From contig NZ_JACGWV010000002.1 of the NCBI RefSeq assembly GCF_014137995.1, forward strand, positions 1,116,001 to 1,180,000: a DNA stretch of 64,000 nt, given 5' to 3'. Shown one piece after another: positions 8,955-17,113 of this stretch. The position numbers and the translations under genes are program-made. The notes beneath the pieces were generated by a model. That model was not told the DNA's origin, ran no database searches, and saw nothing but the letters and a program-made list of their open reading frames with translations. Origin of the DNA: Promicromonospora sukumoe (lineage in GTDB: Bacteria; Actinomycetota; Actinomycetes; Actinomycetales; Cellulomonadaceae). Each line of letters opens with the position of its first letter. The first letter of the stretch is position 1.

Positions 8955-10070
8955 CTACAGCTCCGGCAGCGCCGCGCGCGCGTCGCCCGGGGTGGCCCCC
9001 GTGGCCTCCAGCGCGTCGACCACGGGCGAGCGCAGCAGCAGCACCAGGGACTGCACCTGCCAGTCGCCCTCGCCCACGGTCCGCGGGTCGAGCTGGGCGG
9101 CGACGGTGCTCAGCACCTCGCGCGCCCGCGCGGCGTCGCCCCCGGAGCCGACGTCGGACGCGAGGAGCCGGACGCCGGACGCGAAGCCCTCGACCAGCCC
9201 CGCGACGGGCTGGACGTCGTGCTCCCCCTCGACCACAGGGAGCGCGCGGCGCGCGAGCACCCGCACGGACCGCATGACCCGGTCGACGAGCACCGCCTGG
9301 TCCTCCAGGCGGCCGAGCTCACCGCGGTGGATGCGTCCCACCGAGATCCGGGCCAGCTCGCGGGCGTCGCGGGCGGCCTCCTGCCACTCGGCGAGCACAG
9401 GTTCGGAGGCCCGGCCGCGCACGAGGGCGGCGCGGACGTCGTCGGTGTCGTCCGAGCGCAGGCCGCGGGCGAGCGTCTCCAGGGTCTCGGCGAGCTCGGT
9501 CACGGCCTGCTCGGCGAGCGCCCGCGGCCGGCGCCGGGTGTCACCGGGGGTGAGCAGCGCGACCGTGAGCGCGACGGCGCCGCCGACCAGGGCATCGGTC
9601 CACCGGCCGAGCGGCCCGCCGGAGACCTGCGGCAGGCCCACCACGATGATCGCCTGGACGCCCGCCTGCGTGACCAGCAGCGCGCCGCGGTCGATGAACC
9701 GCGCGGCGATCGCGGAGATGAACAGGACCAGGCTGAGCTGCCACCAGCCCGAGCCGATCAGGTGCACGATCAGGTCGCCCATGGCGACGCCGACGGCCAC
9801 GCCCACGGCCATCTCGGAGACCCGGCGCACGTCCCGCTGCGCGGTGAACCCGAGCAGCACCCAGGCCGCGACCGGCGCGAAGAAGGGCTGCTCGTGCCCC
9901 AGCACGTACCGCGCGATCAGGTACGCGACGCCGGCCGCGAGCGAGGCCTGGGCGATCGGGATCAGGCTCGCCCGCGCGCGCGTCCAGCCCTGCCGCAGCC
10001 GGGTGCGCAGCATGAGCGTGCGCTTGGCCTTGCGCCACATCTCGTCGGCGGGGCCGGGCAGTGAGGTCAC
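8955..10070 (-). CDS. FUSC-type inner-membrane protein (aromatic acid exporter-like)
   Basis: 371 residues. The N-terminal half has about six membrane helices beginning IAQASLAAGVAYLIARYVLG, with the FFAPVAAWVLLG and TAQRDVRRV motifs of the FUSC/aromatic-acid-exporter family. The C-terminal half is soluble and helical. Such proteins are linked to efflux of aromatic carboxylic acids; the substrate here is unknown. The GTG start has CAGGAT 6 nt upstream. The last 18 nt, including the stop, are duplicated in tandem just downstream, so a second in-frame stop follows. Confidence 0.82.
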   Translation of the reverse strand: MTSLPGPADEMWRKAKRTLMLRTRLRQGWTRARASLIPIAQASLAAGVAYLIARYVLGHEQPFFAPVAAWVLLGFTAQRDVRRVSEMAVGVAVGVAMGDLIVHLIGSGWWQLSLVLFISAIAARFIDRGALLVTQAGVQAIIVVGLPQVSGGPLGRWTDALVGGAVALTVALLTPGDTRRRPRALAEQAVTELAETLETLARGLRSDDTDDVRAALVRGRASEPVLAEWQEAARDARELARISVGRIHRGELGRLEDQAVLVDRVMRSVRVLARRALPVVEGEHDVQPVAGLVEGFASGVRLLASDVGSGGDAARAREVLSTVAAQLDPRTVGEGDWQVQSLVLLLRSPVVDALEATGATPGDARAALPEL

Positions 10071-10103
10071 GGTGGCATCCTGCCACCCGGCCTCACGGAG
10101 CTG

Positions 10104-11255
10104 TCAGATGAGGCTGGCCGGGCCGCGCAGGCCGCGGGTCAGGGGGCCGTGGGACTCGGGCCGGTCCACCGACATGCCGTCACCCGGCACGATGATCTCC
10201 TGCGCCGCCGACACCTCGATGGCCTGGCCCGAGACGTCGCCGGACACCATCAGCTCGGTGTCCTCCGGGACGTTCCGCTTGAGCACGGCCAGGCCGATCG
10301 GCCCCAGCTCGTGGTGGCGTGCCATGGAGGTCAGCGTGCCGACCACCTTGCCGGGCGCGCCGTCCGCCCCGGGCAGGCGCACCTCGGCCCCCGCCTCCGG
10401 GAGCAGGTGCTGCGAGCCGTCGAGGTGCAGCATGACGAGCCGGCGCGGCGGCCGGCCGAGGTTGTGCACGCGCGCGACGGTCTCCTGGCCGCGGTAGCAG
10501 CCCTTGTTGATGTGCACGGCGGTGCGCAGCAGGTCGAGCTCGTGCGGGATGGTGCGGTCGTCGACCTCGCGCGCCTGGCGCGGGCGCCAGGCCTCGACGC
10601 GCAGGGCCTCGGTGGCCCAGGTGCCGGCGAGCGGCCAGCCGGCGGCCTCGCGGGCAGCGACCTGCGCCTCCAGCTCGGCGCGCGGCACGAGCACGAGCCG
10701 CCACGGGCGCATCGCGCCGGGGTGCTCGCCCTCGGGCGGGCCGTAGCGCGTCCCGCCGCCGACGACGTGCGGCCAGGCGTCGTGCCAGGTCACCGGCTCG
10801 CCCTCCGCGCCCTCGGTGGCCACGGGCTCGCCGATGGCCGCCCACTCGTCGGTGGCGTCCGTGATCTCGACGCGCAGCGTGAACTTCATGCGGTCGAGCC
10901 AGCCGGCCAGCGCCGGTGCCGACTCGCGCTCGGTGATCAGCCACGTGGCCTCGCCGTCGTCGACCACGCCCGCGACGTGCTCGATGTGGCCCTGCGGCGA
11001 CAGGACGAGCAGCTCGGTGCTGGTCCGGGGCTGCAGGCCCTCGAGCTGCTGGGAGGTGATCGAGTGCAGCCAGCTCAGCCGGTCGGGGCCCGCGACGCGC
11101 ACGATCCCGAGGTGGGACTGGTCCACCACGGCGCCGCCGCGCGACAGCGCGCGCTGCTCGGCCGTCGGGTCGCCGTAGTGCCAGGCGACCCCGGCGTCGG
11201 GCCCGGCGGCGGCGACCGCGCCGCGCCGGCTCAGCAGGGGGCTCTCGTAATCCAT
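10104..11255 (-). CDS. ygfZ: YgfZ/GcvT folate-binding protein
   Basis: 383 residues from the ATG at 11255, which has GAGG 6-7 nt upstream; a GTG at 11261 is the alternative. The signature KGCYRGQE (HINKGCYRGQETVARVHNLG) identifies the YgfZ branch of the aminomethyltransferase fold. YgfZ uses tetrahydrofolate to help assemble or repair certain Fe-S proteins such as MiaB in E. coli. The N-terminal DQSHLGIVRVAGPDRLSWLHSI matches the family start. In many actinobacteria this gene neighbours dtd and the FABP gene, as here. Confidence 0.93.
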   Translation of the reverse strand: MDYESPLLSRRGAVAAAGPDAGVAWHYGDPTAEQRALSRGGAVVDQSHLGIVRVAGPDRLSWLHSITSQQLEGLQPRTSTELLVLSPQGHIEHVAGVVDDGEATWLITERESAPALAGWLDRMKFTLRVEITDATDEWAAIGEPVATEGAEGEPVTWHDAWPHVVGGGTRYGPPEGEHPGAMRPWRLVLVPRAELEAQVAAREAAGWPLAGTWATEALRVEAWRPRQAREVDDRTIPHELDLLRTAVHINKGCYRGQETVARVHNLGRPPRRLVMLHLDGSQHLLPEAGAEVRLPGADGAPGKVVGTLTSMARHHELGPIGLAVLKRNVPEDTELMVSGDVSGQAIEVSAAQEIIVPGDGMSVDRPESHGPLTRGLRGPASLI

Positions 11256-11306
11256 GCTCACCTCAGGTGCAGCGTCGTGGACGGGCGGGACATTCCCGTC
11301 CGGGTA

Positions 11307-11924
11307 CTACTGGCGGTCGAGTTCCGCCGAGGCGTACGAGCGCAGCGGCTCGCCGAAGGCGGCGAGCTCCTCCACCCACAGCAGGCGACCTTGGACCAGG
11401 CCGTACAGGCGCTTCGACGCGCGCACCTCGGACGCCGTCGACGTCCGCGCGATCGCGTCCGAGGCCAGGTCGATCCGCCCGTTGCCCGCGGCGCCGATGT
11501 AGACGGTGATGCGCCCGGAGGCGTCGGCCACGAGCACCTCGAGCGCGTGCTTGTTCTCCTCGAGGCCCTCGGGGCGGTCCGTGGAGACGCGCCAGTAGCC
11601 GGTCTCGGTGGACCAGACGGTGCCGGCGGCGTCGGGCGTCGCGTCGGCGGCCGGGGCCTCGGCCTCGGTGTCGGTCGGGTCCGGCACGGGGGCCGGCCAC
11701 TCGCCGTCGTCGGGCAGCTTGTCGGGGACGACGCTCTCCAGGACCCGCAGCGTGGACTCGAACCGCAGGTACGGGCCGCCGTCGTGGTCGAAGACCAGGT
11801 CCTGCACGAAGGTCTTCTTGCCGACGCCGGGGTAGTCGATCACGCCCTCGCCGCGCCAGCGGCCGACCAGCCAGGCCAGCGGGTAGATCTCGGGCGAGAG
11901 GCCGTCCGGGAACGTGAACGTCAT
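11307..11924 (-). CDS. Nitrobindin/FABP-like heme-binding beta-barrel protein
   Basis: 205 residues of the FABP (THAP4/nitrobindin-like) family. The N-terminal WLVGRWRGEGVIDYPG matches the GxWxGxG motif, and a later KHALEVLVADASGRITVYIGA segment could hold the proximal heme His. An acidic Glu/Asp/Ala insert (about residues 85-105) is unusual. Family members bind ferric heme and isomerise peroxynitrite. The ATG shares one base with the stop of the 37-codon gene upstream (TGATG), so the two are coupled. Confidence 0.88.
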   Translation of the reverse strand: MTFTFPDGLSPEIYPLAWLVGRWRGEGVIDYPGVGKKTFVQDLVFDHDGGPYLRFESTLRVLESVVPDKLPDDGEWPAPVPDPTDTEAEAPAADATPDAAGTVWSTETGYWRVSTDRPEGLEENKHALEVLVADASGRITVYIGAAGNGRIDLASDAIARTSTASEVRASKRLYGLVQGRLLWVEELAAFGEPLRSYASAELDRQ

Positions 11925-12037
11925 CAGCGCTGGCCGGTGTACAGCTTGTAGACGACGTAGCCGGCGAACCAGGTCACGGCGACGGCGACGGCGACGATGA
12001 GGCCGGTGAAGATGAGCTCAAGGGCGTGGATCGACAT
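11924..12037 (-). CDS. 37-residue single-pass membrane protein
   Basis: A small gene: ATG at 12037, stop TGA overlapping the ATG of the nitrobindin-like gene. The product starts MSIHALELIFTGLIVAVAVA, carries one membrane helix (about 8-29) and ends VVYKLYTGQR. Support comes from the overlapping stop/start, the clean hydrophobic profile and a TAGGAT box 7 nt before the ATG. Function unknown; it may anchor or regulate the heme-barrel protein it is coupled to. Confidence 0.8.
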   Translation of the reverse strand: MSIHALELIFTGLIVAVAVAVTWFAGYVVYKLYTGQR

Positions 12038-12044
12038 GGTGCCG

Positions 12045-12068
12045 ATCCTAACGTCCACGGCCTACAGT
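12045..12068. promoter_or_regulatory. Back-to-back leaderless promoters in a 37-bp gap
   Basis: Minus strand: TAGGAT (12045-12050) ends 7 nt before the ATG at 12037. Plus strand: TACAGT (12063-12068) ends 6 nt before the ATG at 12075. Neither gene has an SD or room for a 5' UTR, so both mRNAs probably begin at the start codon. Confidence 0.65.
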
Positions 12069-12074
12069 CGGCCC

Positions 12075-12434
12075 ATGCGCCAGCTCGTGATCAAGACCAC
12101 CTCCGGCCTGGACCGGCCCGAGGCCACCAACCAGGCCTTCACCGTGGCGGCCGCCGCCGTCGCGTCCGGCGCGGAGGTGAGCCTCTGGCTCACGGGCGAG
12201 TCGGCGTGGCTCGCGCTGCCCGGCCGCGCCGCGGAGCTCGAGCTGGAGCACGCGACGCCCCTGCCCCAGCTCATCGAGGTGATTCTGGGCGCGGGGACGG
12301 TCACGGTCTGCACGCAGTGCGCGGCACGCCGCGACATCACCGAGGCGGACGTGCTGCCGGGCGTGCGAATCGCCGGCTCGGCGCTGTTCACCGAGGAGAT
12401 CCTGCGCGACGGGGCCCAGGCGCTGGTCTACTGA
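12075..12434 (+). CDS. DsrE-family protein
   Basis: 119 residues. The Rossmann-like DsrE fold is indicated by MRQLVIKTTSGLDRPEATNQ, AAAAVASGAEVSLWLTGESAW and LPQLIEVILGAG. A CTQCAARRDI segment carries a CxxC pair with redox or sulfur-transfer potential. The family handles persulfides in sulfur relay systems; the partner here is unknown. The ATG at 12075 follows a -10 box at 6 nt, so the mRNA is predicted leaderless. It converges on the DUF4395 gene across a strong hairpin. Confidence 0.85.
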   Translation: MRQLVIKTTSGLDRPEATNQAFTVAAAAVASGAEVSLWLTGESAWLALPGRAAELELEHATPLPQLIEVILGAGTVTVCTQCAARRDITEADVLPGVRIAGSALFTEEILRDGAQALVY

Positions 12435-12439
12435 CGTGG

Positions 12440-12479
12440 GCCGGCCCGGACCCGCGCTCAGGCGCGGGTCCGGGCCGGC
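12440..12479. terminator. Bidirectional terminator hairpin
   Basis: Perfect 18-nt arms (GCCGGCCCGGACCCGCGC at 12440-12457, complement at 12462-12479) around the loop TCAG. It separates the convergent DsrE and DUF4395 genes. Confidence 0.8.
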
Positions 12480-12497
12480 GCTCAGGCCGAGCCGCGC

Positions 12498-12938
12498 TCA
12501 GGCGCGGACCAGGCCCGACTTCCGCAGCAGCAGGTAGAGCTCGCACCCGAGGCACAGCCCGACGACGGCGTTGAGCGCCGCCGCGACGAACGCCGCCGCG
12601 GCCGCGATCGGCACAGCGGGCAGCACCCCGAAGAAGCCGAGGATCACGCCCACGCCGGTGACGAACAGGCCCACGCCCTGCGCGAAGCGCGGCGGGCGCC
12701 GGTCCTCCATCTCCGTGGGCGGGCTCAGCCGCGGCCGCACGAACCTCTTGTAGAGCATCCCCTGCCACGAGCCCTCGGCGCCGCGCAACGTGCCGAGCAG
12801 GAAGCTCAGCATGATGAACGTCAGCAGCCACAGCCCCGCGGTGCTCGCGCCCAGCAGCACGACGGCGGCCAGCAGCACCGCCGTGATGCTCGCTCCGACG
12901 CGCGGCCCACGCGGGTCGATCCCCTTGCTCACGCTCAT
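12498..12938 (-). CDS. DUF4395 membrane protein
   Basis: 146 residues from the ATG at 12938. Four predicted helices: SITAVLLAAVVLLGA, LLTFIMLSFLLG, LFVTGVGVILGFFGVL and the Ala-rich C-terminal pair. It ends with the DUF4395 signature CLGCELYLLLRK, in which the CxGC cysteines are conserved. It overlaps the thioredoxin-like gene by 4 nt (ATGA). DUF4395 proteins commonly pair with thioredoxin-like partners and are suspected to act in thiol or sulfur chemistry at the membrane. Confidence 0.88.
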   Translation of the reverse strand: MSVSKGIDPRGPRVGASITAVLLAAVVLLGASTAGLWLLTFIMLSFLLGTLRGAEGSWQGMLYKRFVRPRLSPPTEMEDRRPPRFAQGVGLFVTGVGVILGFFGVLPAVPIAAAAAFVAAALNAVVGLCLGCELYLLLRKSGLVRA

Positions 12939-13384
12939 GACTGCCCTTCCCCGTCCAGTTCGGCCACAGCTGCGGGAACCCGGCTCAGCGCCTGCCGCGC
13001 CTGGGTGTCGGACACGACGCCGCTCATCCGGGCCACCTCGCGGCCGCCACCGTCGACCACGAGCACCGTGGGCGTCCGGAGCACGCCGAGGGTGCGCACG
13101 AGGTCGAGGTGGTCGTCCACCAGCACCTCGCGGTGCGCGACGTCGGGCTCCTGCCCGGTCAGTCCCCCGAGCACGCGGGACGTGGACCGGCAGGCGGCAC
13201 ACACCTCGGCGGAGAACTGCACGAAGGTCACCCGGTCGGCGAGCGCGATCCCGGAGGAGGCCCAGTCGATGCCGACGGGCGTCGCACGGGGGGCGCGGAC
13301 GGCCCCCTGGCGTGCCGACCACCACACGCCGAGCGCCGCGGTGCCCAGCACGAGCACGACGAGCGCGATCACCTGTCCCAACAT
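12935..13384 (-). CDS. Membrane-tethered thioredoxin-like protein
   Basis: 149 residues. The N-terminal helix (MLGQVIALVVLVLGTAALGV) anchors a thioredoxin fold with the active site CAAC in VQFSAEVCAACRSTSRVL and the cis-Pro loop LRTPTVLVVDGGG. The likely role is a thiol-disulfide exchange or reductase partner of the coupled DUF4395 protein. Start ATG at 13384, with AGGGTGG upstream. Confidence 0.9.
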   Translation of the reverse strand: MLGQVIALVVLVLGTAALGVWWSARQGAVRAPRATPVGIDWASSGIALADRVTFVQFSAEVCAACRSTSRVLGGLTGQEPDVAHREVLVDDHLDLVRTLGVLRTPTVLVVDGGGREVARMSGVVSDTQARQALSRVPAAVAELDGEGQS

Positions 13385-13615
13385 TTAGCCCACCCTGCCG
13401 TGCCTTGCTCGTCCAGACAAGTCCTGATCCGCGATGTGGATGGACCATGAGGCCGGTCACAGTGGGGGGCCTGATCTTCTCGGGCACAGGTCCGCATGAT
13501 TCCCTGGTCTGCACCGTCGCTCGGGACAGTATTTCTGGTGCCGAAATCCCACCCGGGCGAAGGACGGCCCGGTGGTAGCGTGCATGCATCCGCATCTATA
13601 GGAGAATTGTCTAGG

Positions 13616-14275
13616 ATGGAAGTTTTGCCTACTCGTACGTGGAATGGTCTGACCATCCCGGCGGCCGGGGTGTACCAGATCGACCAGAATCACAAGCGGC
13701 TCGGCTTCCTCGCCATGCACATGATGGTCAGCCCGGTCCGAGGCGAGTTCGCCGAGGGCGAGGCGACGGTCACCGTCGGGGAGGACCCGCTCGCCTCGCA
13801 GGTCACCTGCACCATCCAGGCGGCGTCGGTCGACACGCACGTGGACGAGCGCGACACCCACCTGCGCAGCGCGGACTTCCTGGACGTGGAGAACCACCCC
13901 ATCATCGAGTTCCGCAGCACCGGGTTCCGGATGCGGACCGAGGTGGACCCGATCTTCTCGTGGGCCCGGCTCAAGGCGGGCACCGCCGGACGGGCACCGC
14001 ACGACCCCGCCCAGGCCGACGGCTCGTTCACCAAGTTCGTGATGGACGGCGAGCTGACGGTGCGCGGCGTGACCCGTCCGGTGACGCTGGAGTGCGAGTT
14101 CGGCGGCGTGGGGCACGACCCCTACGGCCAGGACATCTTCGGCTTCCACGGCAGCTGCGAGATCCTGCGCGAGGACTGGGGCCTGCTGTGGAACGTCGCG
14201 CTGGAGGCGGGCGGCGTGCTGGTCGCCAAGAAGGTCCGCATCGAGATCGCCGGCGAGATGATCCGCCAGTCTTGA
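13616..14275 (+). CDS. YceI-family lipocalin-like protein
   Basis: 219 residues. YceI hallmarks: GVYQIDQNHKRLGFLAMHMM near the start, IQAASVDTHVDERDTHLRSADFLDVENHPIIEF, and KFVMDGELTVRGVTRPVTLECEF. The fold is a beta-barrel that binds isoprenoid-type lipids. No signal peptide is seen, so it is probably cytoplasmic, as in many actinobacterial homologues. The insert SWARLKAGTAGRAPHDPAQA is longer than usual. The start ATG at 13616 has GGAGAA 9 nt upstream. The 231-bp region before it, shared with the divergent thioredoxin gene, holds no gene. Confidence 0.92.
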   Translation: MEVLPTRTWNGLTIPAAGVYQIDQNHKRLGFLAMHMMVSPVRGEFAEGEATVTVGEDPLASQVTCTIQAASVDTHVDERDTHLRSADFLDVENHPIIEFRSTGFRMRTEVDPIFSWARLKAGTAGRAPHDPAQADGSFTKFVMDGELTVRGVTRPVTLECEFGGVGHDPYGQDIFGFHGSCEILREDWGLLWNVALEAGGVLVAKKVRIEIAGEMIRQS

Positions 14276-14304
14276 CGGGACCGCACGGCCCCGCCGGCGT
14301 CACC

Positions 14305-15045
14305 TCAGAGGATGACCATCCGGCCCACGACGAACACGAAGATGCCGCCCACCGCGACGGGCAGCGCGCTGGCCGCGAGCCCGGCCAGACGTGCGCCGCG
14401 GGCGGGCAGCCGCTCCAGGAGCAGGTGCAGGGCTCCCACGACCACACCCGCCACCAGGCCGCACCACAGCCCGCTCACCGTGTCGATGTTCGGCAGCAGG
14501 GTCGCGGCGCCACCGCCCACCACCACGGCGGCGACGGCGGAGATCCCGAGCGCCACCCAGCCACGTACCGGCAGCGCCGACACGGCGGCGGCCACGGCGA
14601 GCGCCACCGCGCTCGTGACGACGAGCGCGGCACCGGCGTCGGACCGTGCGGCGGCGACCCAGCCGGAGGCGGCGACGGCCACGACGACGCCCGCCACGGT
14701 GCCCGACACGGACTCCGTGAGCTGCGGGCGTCCGTCCCGGCGCAGCATCTGCGCGATGAACGCCAGCACCACGGCGCCGGCCAGCACGATCGGCAGGTTC
14801 CGGAGCACGGGCTCGCCCTGGGTGAAGTACACGGTGGCCGCTCCCCCGAGCCCGCAGAGCGCCACGACCACCCGCGTGCTGCCCGAGGCGGGCAGCCGCA
14901 GGAGCGACGGCCAGCCCAGCGCGACGAGGACCACCAGGACCACCACCGCGGCCACGAGGGGCAGGGGCCGGGGCTGGACGTAGGACGCGGCGGCGACGAG
15001 GGCCGCGAGCGCGGCGGTCGTCACGGCGCGGGTGGAGACGGACAC
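14305..15045 (-). CDS. Polytopic membrane protein of unknown function
   Basis: 246 residues, Ala/Val-rich, with about eight predicted membrane helices and almost no soluble part. The TVSGLWCGLVAGVVVGALHLLLERLPARG segment, followed by a final helix pair, is faintly reminiscent of phosphatidate cytidylyltransferase-like membrane proteins, but no catalytic motif is evident. It is convergent with yceI and divergent from glnR. I do not recognise a family. Confidence 0.7.
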   Translation of the reverse strand: MSVSTRAVTTAALAALVAAASYVQPRPLPLVAAVVVLVVLVALGWPSLLRLPASGSTRVVVALCGLGGAATVYFTQGEPVLRNLPIVLAGAVVLAFIAQMLRRDGRPQLTESVSGTVAGVVVAVAASGWVAAARSDAGAALVVTSAVALAVAAAVSALPVRGWVALGISAVAAVVVGGGAATLLPNIDTVSGLWCGLVAGVVVGALHLLLERLPARGARLAGLAASALPVAVGGIFVFVVGRMVIL

Positions 15046-15214
15046 GGCTCAGAGTTTTCCAGAGAGTTCCGCAGTTCCTTCAATCGCAGCCCCGTGTTCC
15101 CCCATCGAGACCCCGTACCGGCCAGATCCCGGGCCTGTTCCAGCGCCGGAACGAGACGAGCAACACCCGCGTCATGCGAACGTCACGGGCCCTGACCAGC
15201 ATGGTGGTGTCCAG

Positions 15215-15241
15215 GAAAAGGGCGTGTAACATGCACGCAAC
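15215..15241 (+). promoter_or_regulatory. Candidate GlnR box upstream of glnR
   Basis: GAAAA-N6-GTAAC-N6-GCAAC at 15215-15241 resembles the GlnR consensus (GaAAc and gTnAc half-sites spaced by 6). It lies about 115 bp before glnR in the 309-bp divergent region 15046-15354, where I see no gene. The first half-site is imperfect, so this is suggestive only. Confidence 0.35.
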
Positions 15242-15354
15242 AAGCAACAGGGCAGACTTCCGCAGAGCCAGTTGGACGCGACGGGACGTCTCGCGTCAGC
15301 GAGACCCGAGCCAGGGACGGTAGCAGCACGCCGGTTCCGAGAGGAGGTGCGTCA

Positions 15355-16137
15355 ATGGCAGAGCTGTTGATCCTCACGCCCGCCACCGGCGGGTCGGCCG
15401 AGGTACTGCCCGCGCTGGGACTGCTGTCCCACCGGGTGCGGGTGCTCCCGATGGAGCCCTCCGCGCTCGTGGACGCGCCCGACGCGGACGTCGTGCTGCT
15501 GGATGCCCGCCGCGACCTCGTCGCGGCCCGCACCACCTGCCGGCTGCTGCACGCCACCGGCCTGACGGTGCCGCTCGTGCTGATCCTCACCGAGGGCGGC
15601 CTGACGGTCGTGACCCACGAGTGGGGTGCCGATGACCTTCTGCTGGAGTCCGCCTCGCCCGCCGAGGTCGAGGCCCGGCTGCGGCTCGTGGTCGAGCGCT
15701 CGGCGCGCGGCCCGGCCGAGGAGTCGCAGCAGGAGATCTCCGCCGGCGAGCTCGCGATCGACGCCGGCGGGTACACCGCCCGGCTCCGCGGCCGGCCCAT
15801 CGACCTGACCTACAAGGAGTTCGAGCTCCTCAAGTACCTGGTGCAGCACCCGGGCCGCGTGTTCACCCGCGCCCAGCTGCTGCAGGAGGTCTGGGGCTAC
15901 GACTACTACGGGGGCACGCGCACGGTGGACGTCCACGTGCGGCGCCTGCGGGCCAAGCTCGGCCCGGAGCACGAGCAGCTCATCGGCACGGTGCGCAACG
16001 TCGGCTACCGGTTCGACCCGCCGAAGGAGCGCCCGGTCGAGGAGCCTCCGGCCCCCTCGGCCCCGGCGGCCTCGTCCGACACCCCGGCCACCGACGACCA
16101 GAACGGGCGACGCGCAGACCGCGCACCGAGCGCGTAG
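15355..16137 (+). CDS. glnR: GlnR, global nitrogen response regulator (OmpR type)
   Basis: 260 residues. An atypical receiver domain ([40 protein letters not shown]) is followed by an OmpR winged helix ([60 protein letters not shown]). The wording is nearly that of Streptomyces GlnR. It activates or represses amtB, glnA and nitrite/urea assimilation genes. No sensor kinase lies beside it, as expected for this orphan regulator. SD GAGAGGAGG precedes the ATG. The C-terminal 40 residues are a Pro/Ala-rich extension. Confidence 0.95.
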   Translation: MAELLILTPATGGSAEVLPALGLLSHRVRVLPMEPSALVDAPDADVVLLDARRDLVAARTTCRLLHATGLTVPLVLILTEGGLTVVTHEWGADDLLLESASPAEVEARLRLVVERSARGPAEESQQEISAGELAIDAGGYTARLRGRPIDLTYKEFELLKYLVQHPGRVFTRAQLLQEVWGYDYYGGTRTVDVHVRRLRAKLGPEHEQLIGTVRNVGYRFDPPKERPVEEPPAPSAPAASSDTPATDDQNGRRADRAPSA

Positions 16138-16140
16138 GTT
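16135..16140 (+). promoter_or_regulatory. -10 box for leaderless hydrolase gene
   Basis: TAGGTT ends 7 nt before the GTG at 16148, and its TAG is also the glnR stop codon. The hydrolase can thus be expressed separately from glnR. Confidence 0.55.
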
Positions 16141-16147
16141 CGGTTAT

Positions 16148-17095
16148 GTGACCGCACTCTCGGCCAGACCGGCCGTCCGCTCGGCAGCCACCAGCGACTA
16201 CACGTTAGCCCTCGTCGAAGGGCCGTGGCGGCACGAGTTCGTCTCGTCCGGCGGTTCGCGCTTCCACGTGGCGGTCGCGGGCCCGGAGAGCCGCTCCGCG
16301 CCCCTGGTGCTCCTGCTGCACGGGTACCCGCAGTTCTGGTGGGCGTGGCGCGCGCAGATCCCGGCCCTGGCCGCCGCGGGCTACCGCGTCGCCGCCATGG
16401 ACGTCCGCGGGGTGGGCGGCTCGGACAAGCCGCCGTCGGGCTACGCACTGCCCGCCCGGGCGGCGGACGTCGCCGGGGTCGTGCGTTCCCTGGGCCGGGA
16501 GACCGCGGTGGTCGTGGGGCACGGCACGGGCGGCACGCTCGCCTGGGCGGTCGCGGCCCTCCACCCGGGCACGACGGCGGCCGTGGCCGTCCTGGCCAGC
16601 CCGCACCCCGCCCGGGTGCGGCTGCGGAGCGGGGCCGCCTTCACGCCGGGGGCCCTGCGTGAGCTGGCCTATCTGCAGGTCCCGACGTTCCCGGAGCGCG
16701 CCCTGACCCAGGGTGACCGGGTACGGCGCACCCTGGACCTCGGCACCGCGTCCCCGTTGCCCGACGACGTCGTGGACCTGTACCGGACCGTCATGCGCAT
16801 CCCGTTCGCCGCGCACTCCGCCGTCGAGGCGCTGCGCTGGTTCGTGCGGTCGACGCCCCGGATGGACGGCCGGCGGTTCGCCACCGCGCTGCGCCGTCCG
16901 CTGGAGGTGCCGGTGCTGCAGCTCCAGGGCGCCCGCGACGGGTTCCTGCGCTACGAGCGGGCCGACGTCGACGCCGTCGGGCTCGCCTCGGACCTGCGGT
17001 ACGAGCTGATCCCCGGGGCCGGGCACTTCCTCCCCGAGGAGGCGCCCGACCGGGTGAACGAGATCCTGCTGGGCTGGCTCGCCCGCGTGGCCTGA
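16148..17095 (+). CDS. Alpha/beta hydrolase (epoxide hydrolase-like)
   Basis: 315 residues. Landmarks: the oxyanion motif HGYPQFWWAW; MDVRGVGGSDKP; a nucleophile elbow reading GHGTGGTLAW, where the usual Sm/Dx position is Thr rather than Ser or Asp; and a C-terminal GAGHFLPEEAPDRVNE carrying the catalytic His. Overall it resembles epoxide hydrolase or haloalkane-dehalogenase relatives. The elbow residue is unusual, so activity needs testing. The GTG start has TAGGTT 7 nt upstream. Confidence 0.85.
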   Translation: MTALSARPAVRSAATSDYTLALVEGPWRHEFVSSGGSRFHVAVAGPESRSAPLVLLLHGYPQFWWAWRAQIPALAAAGYRVAAMDVRGVGGSDKPPSGYALPARAADVAGVVRSLGRETAVVVGHGTGGTLAWAVAALHPGTTAAVAVLASPHPARVRLRSGAAFTPGALRELAYLQVPTFPERALTQGDRVRRTLDLGTASPLPDDVVDLYRTVMRIPFAAHSAVEALRWFVRSTPRMDGRRFATALRRPLEVPVLQLQGARDGFLRYERADVDAVGLASDLRYELIPGAGHFLPEEAPDRVNEILLGWLARVA

Positions 17096-17113
17096 CTACT
17101 TCGGCGCGGCCCG

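Noticed and set aside
13616..15195. Long + strand frame extending past yceI into the membrane-protein region
   Set aside because: The true YceI frame ends at 14275. The longer frame is antisense to the 246-residue membrane protein and low complexity.
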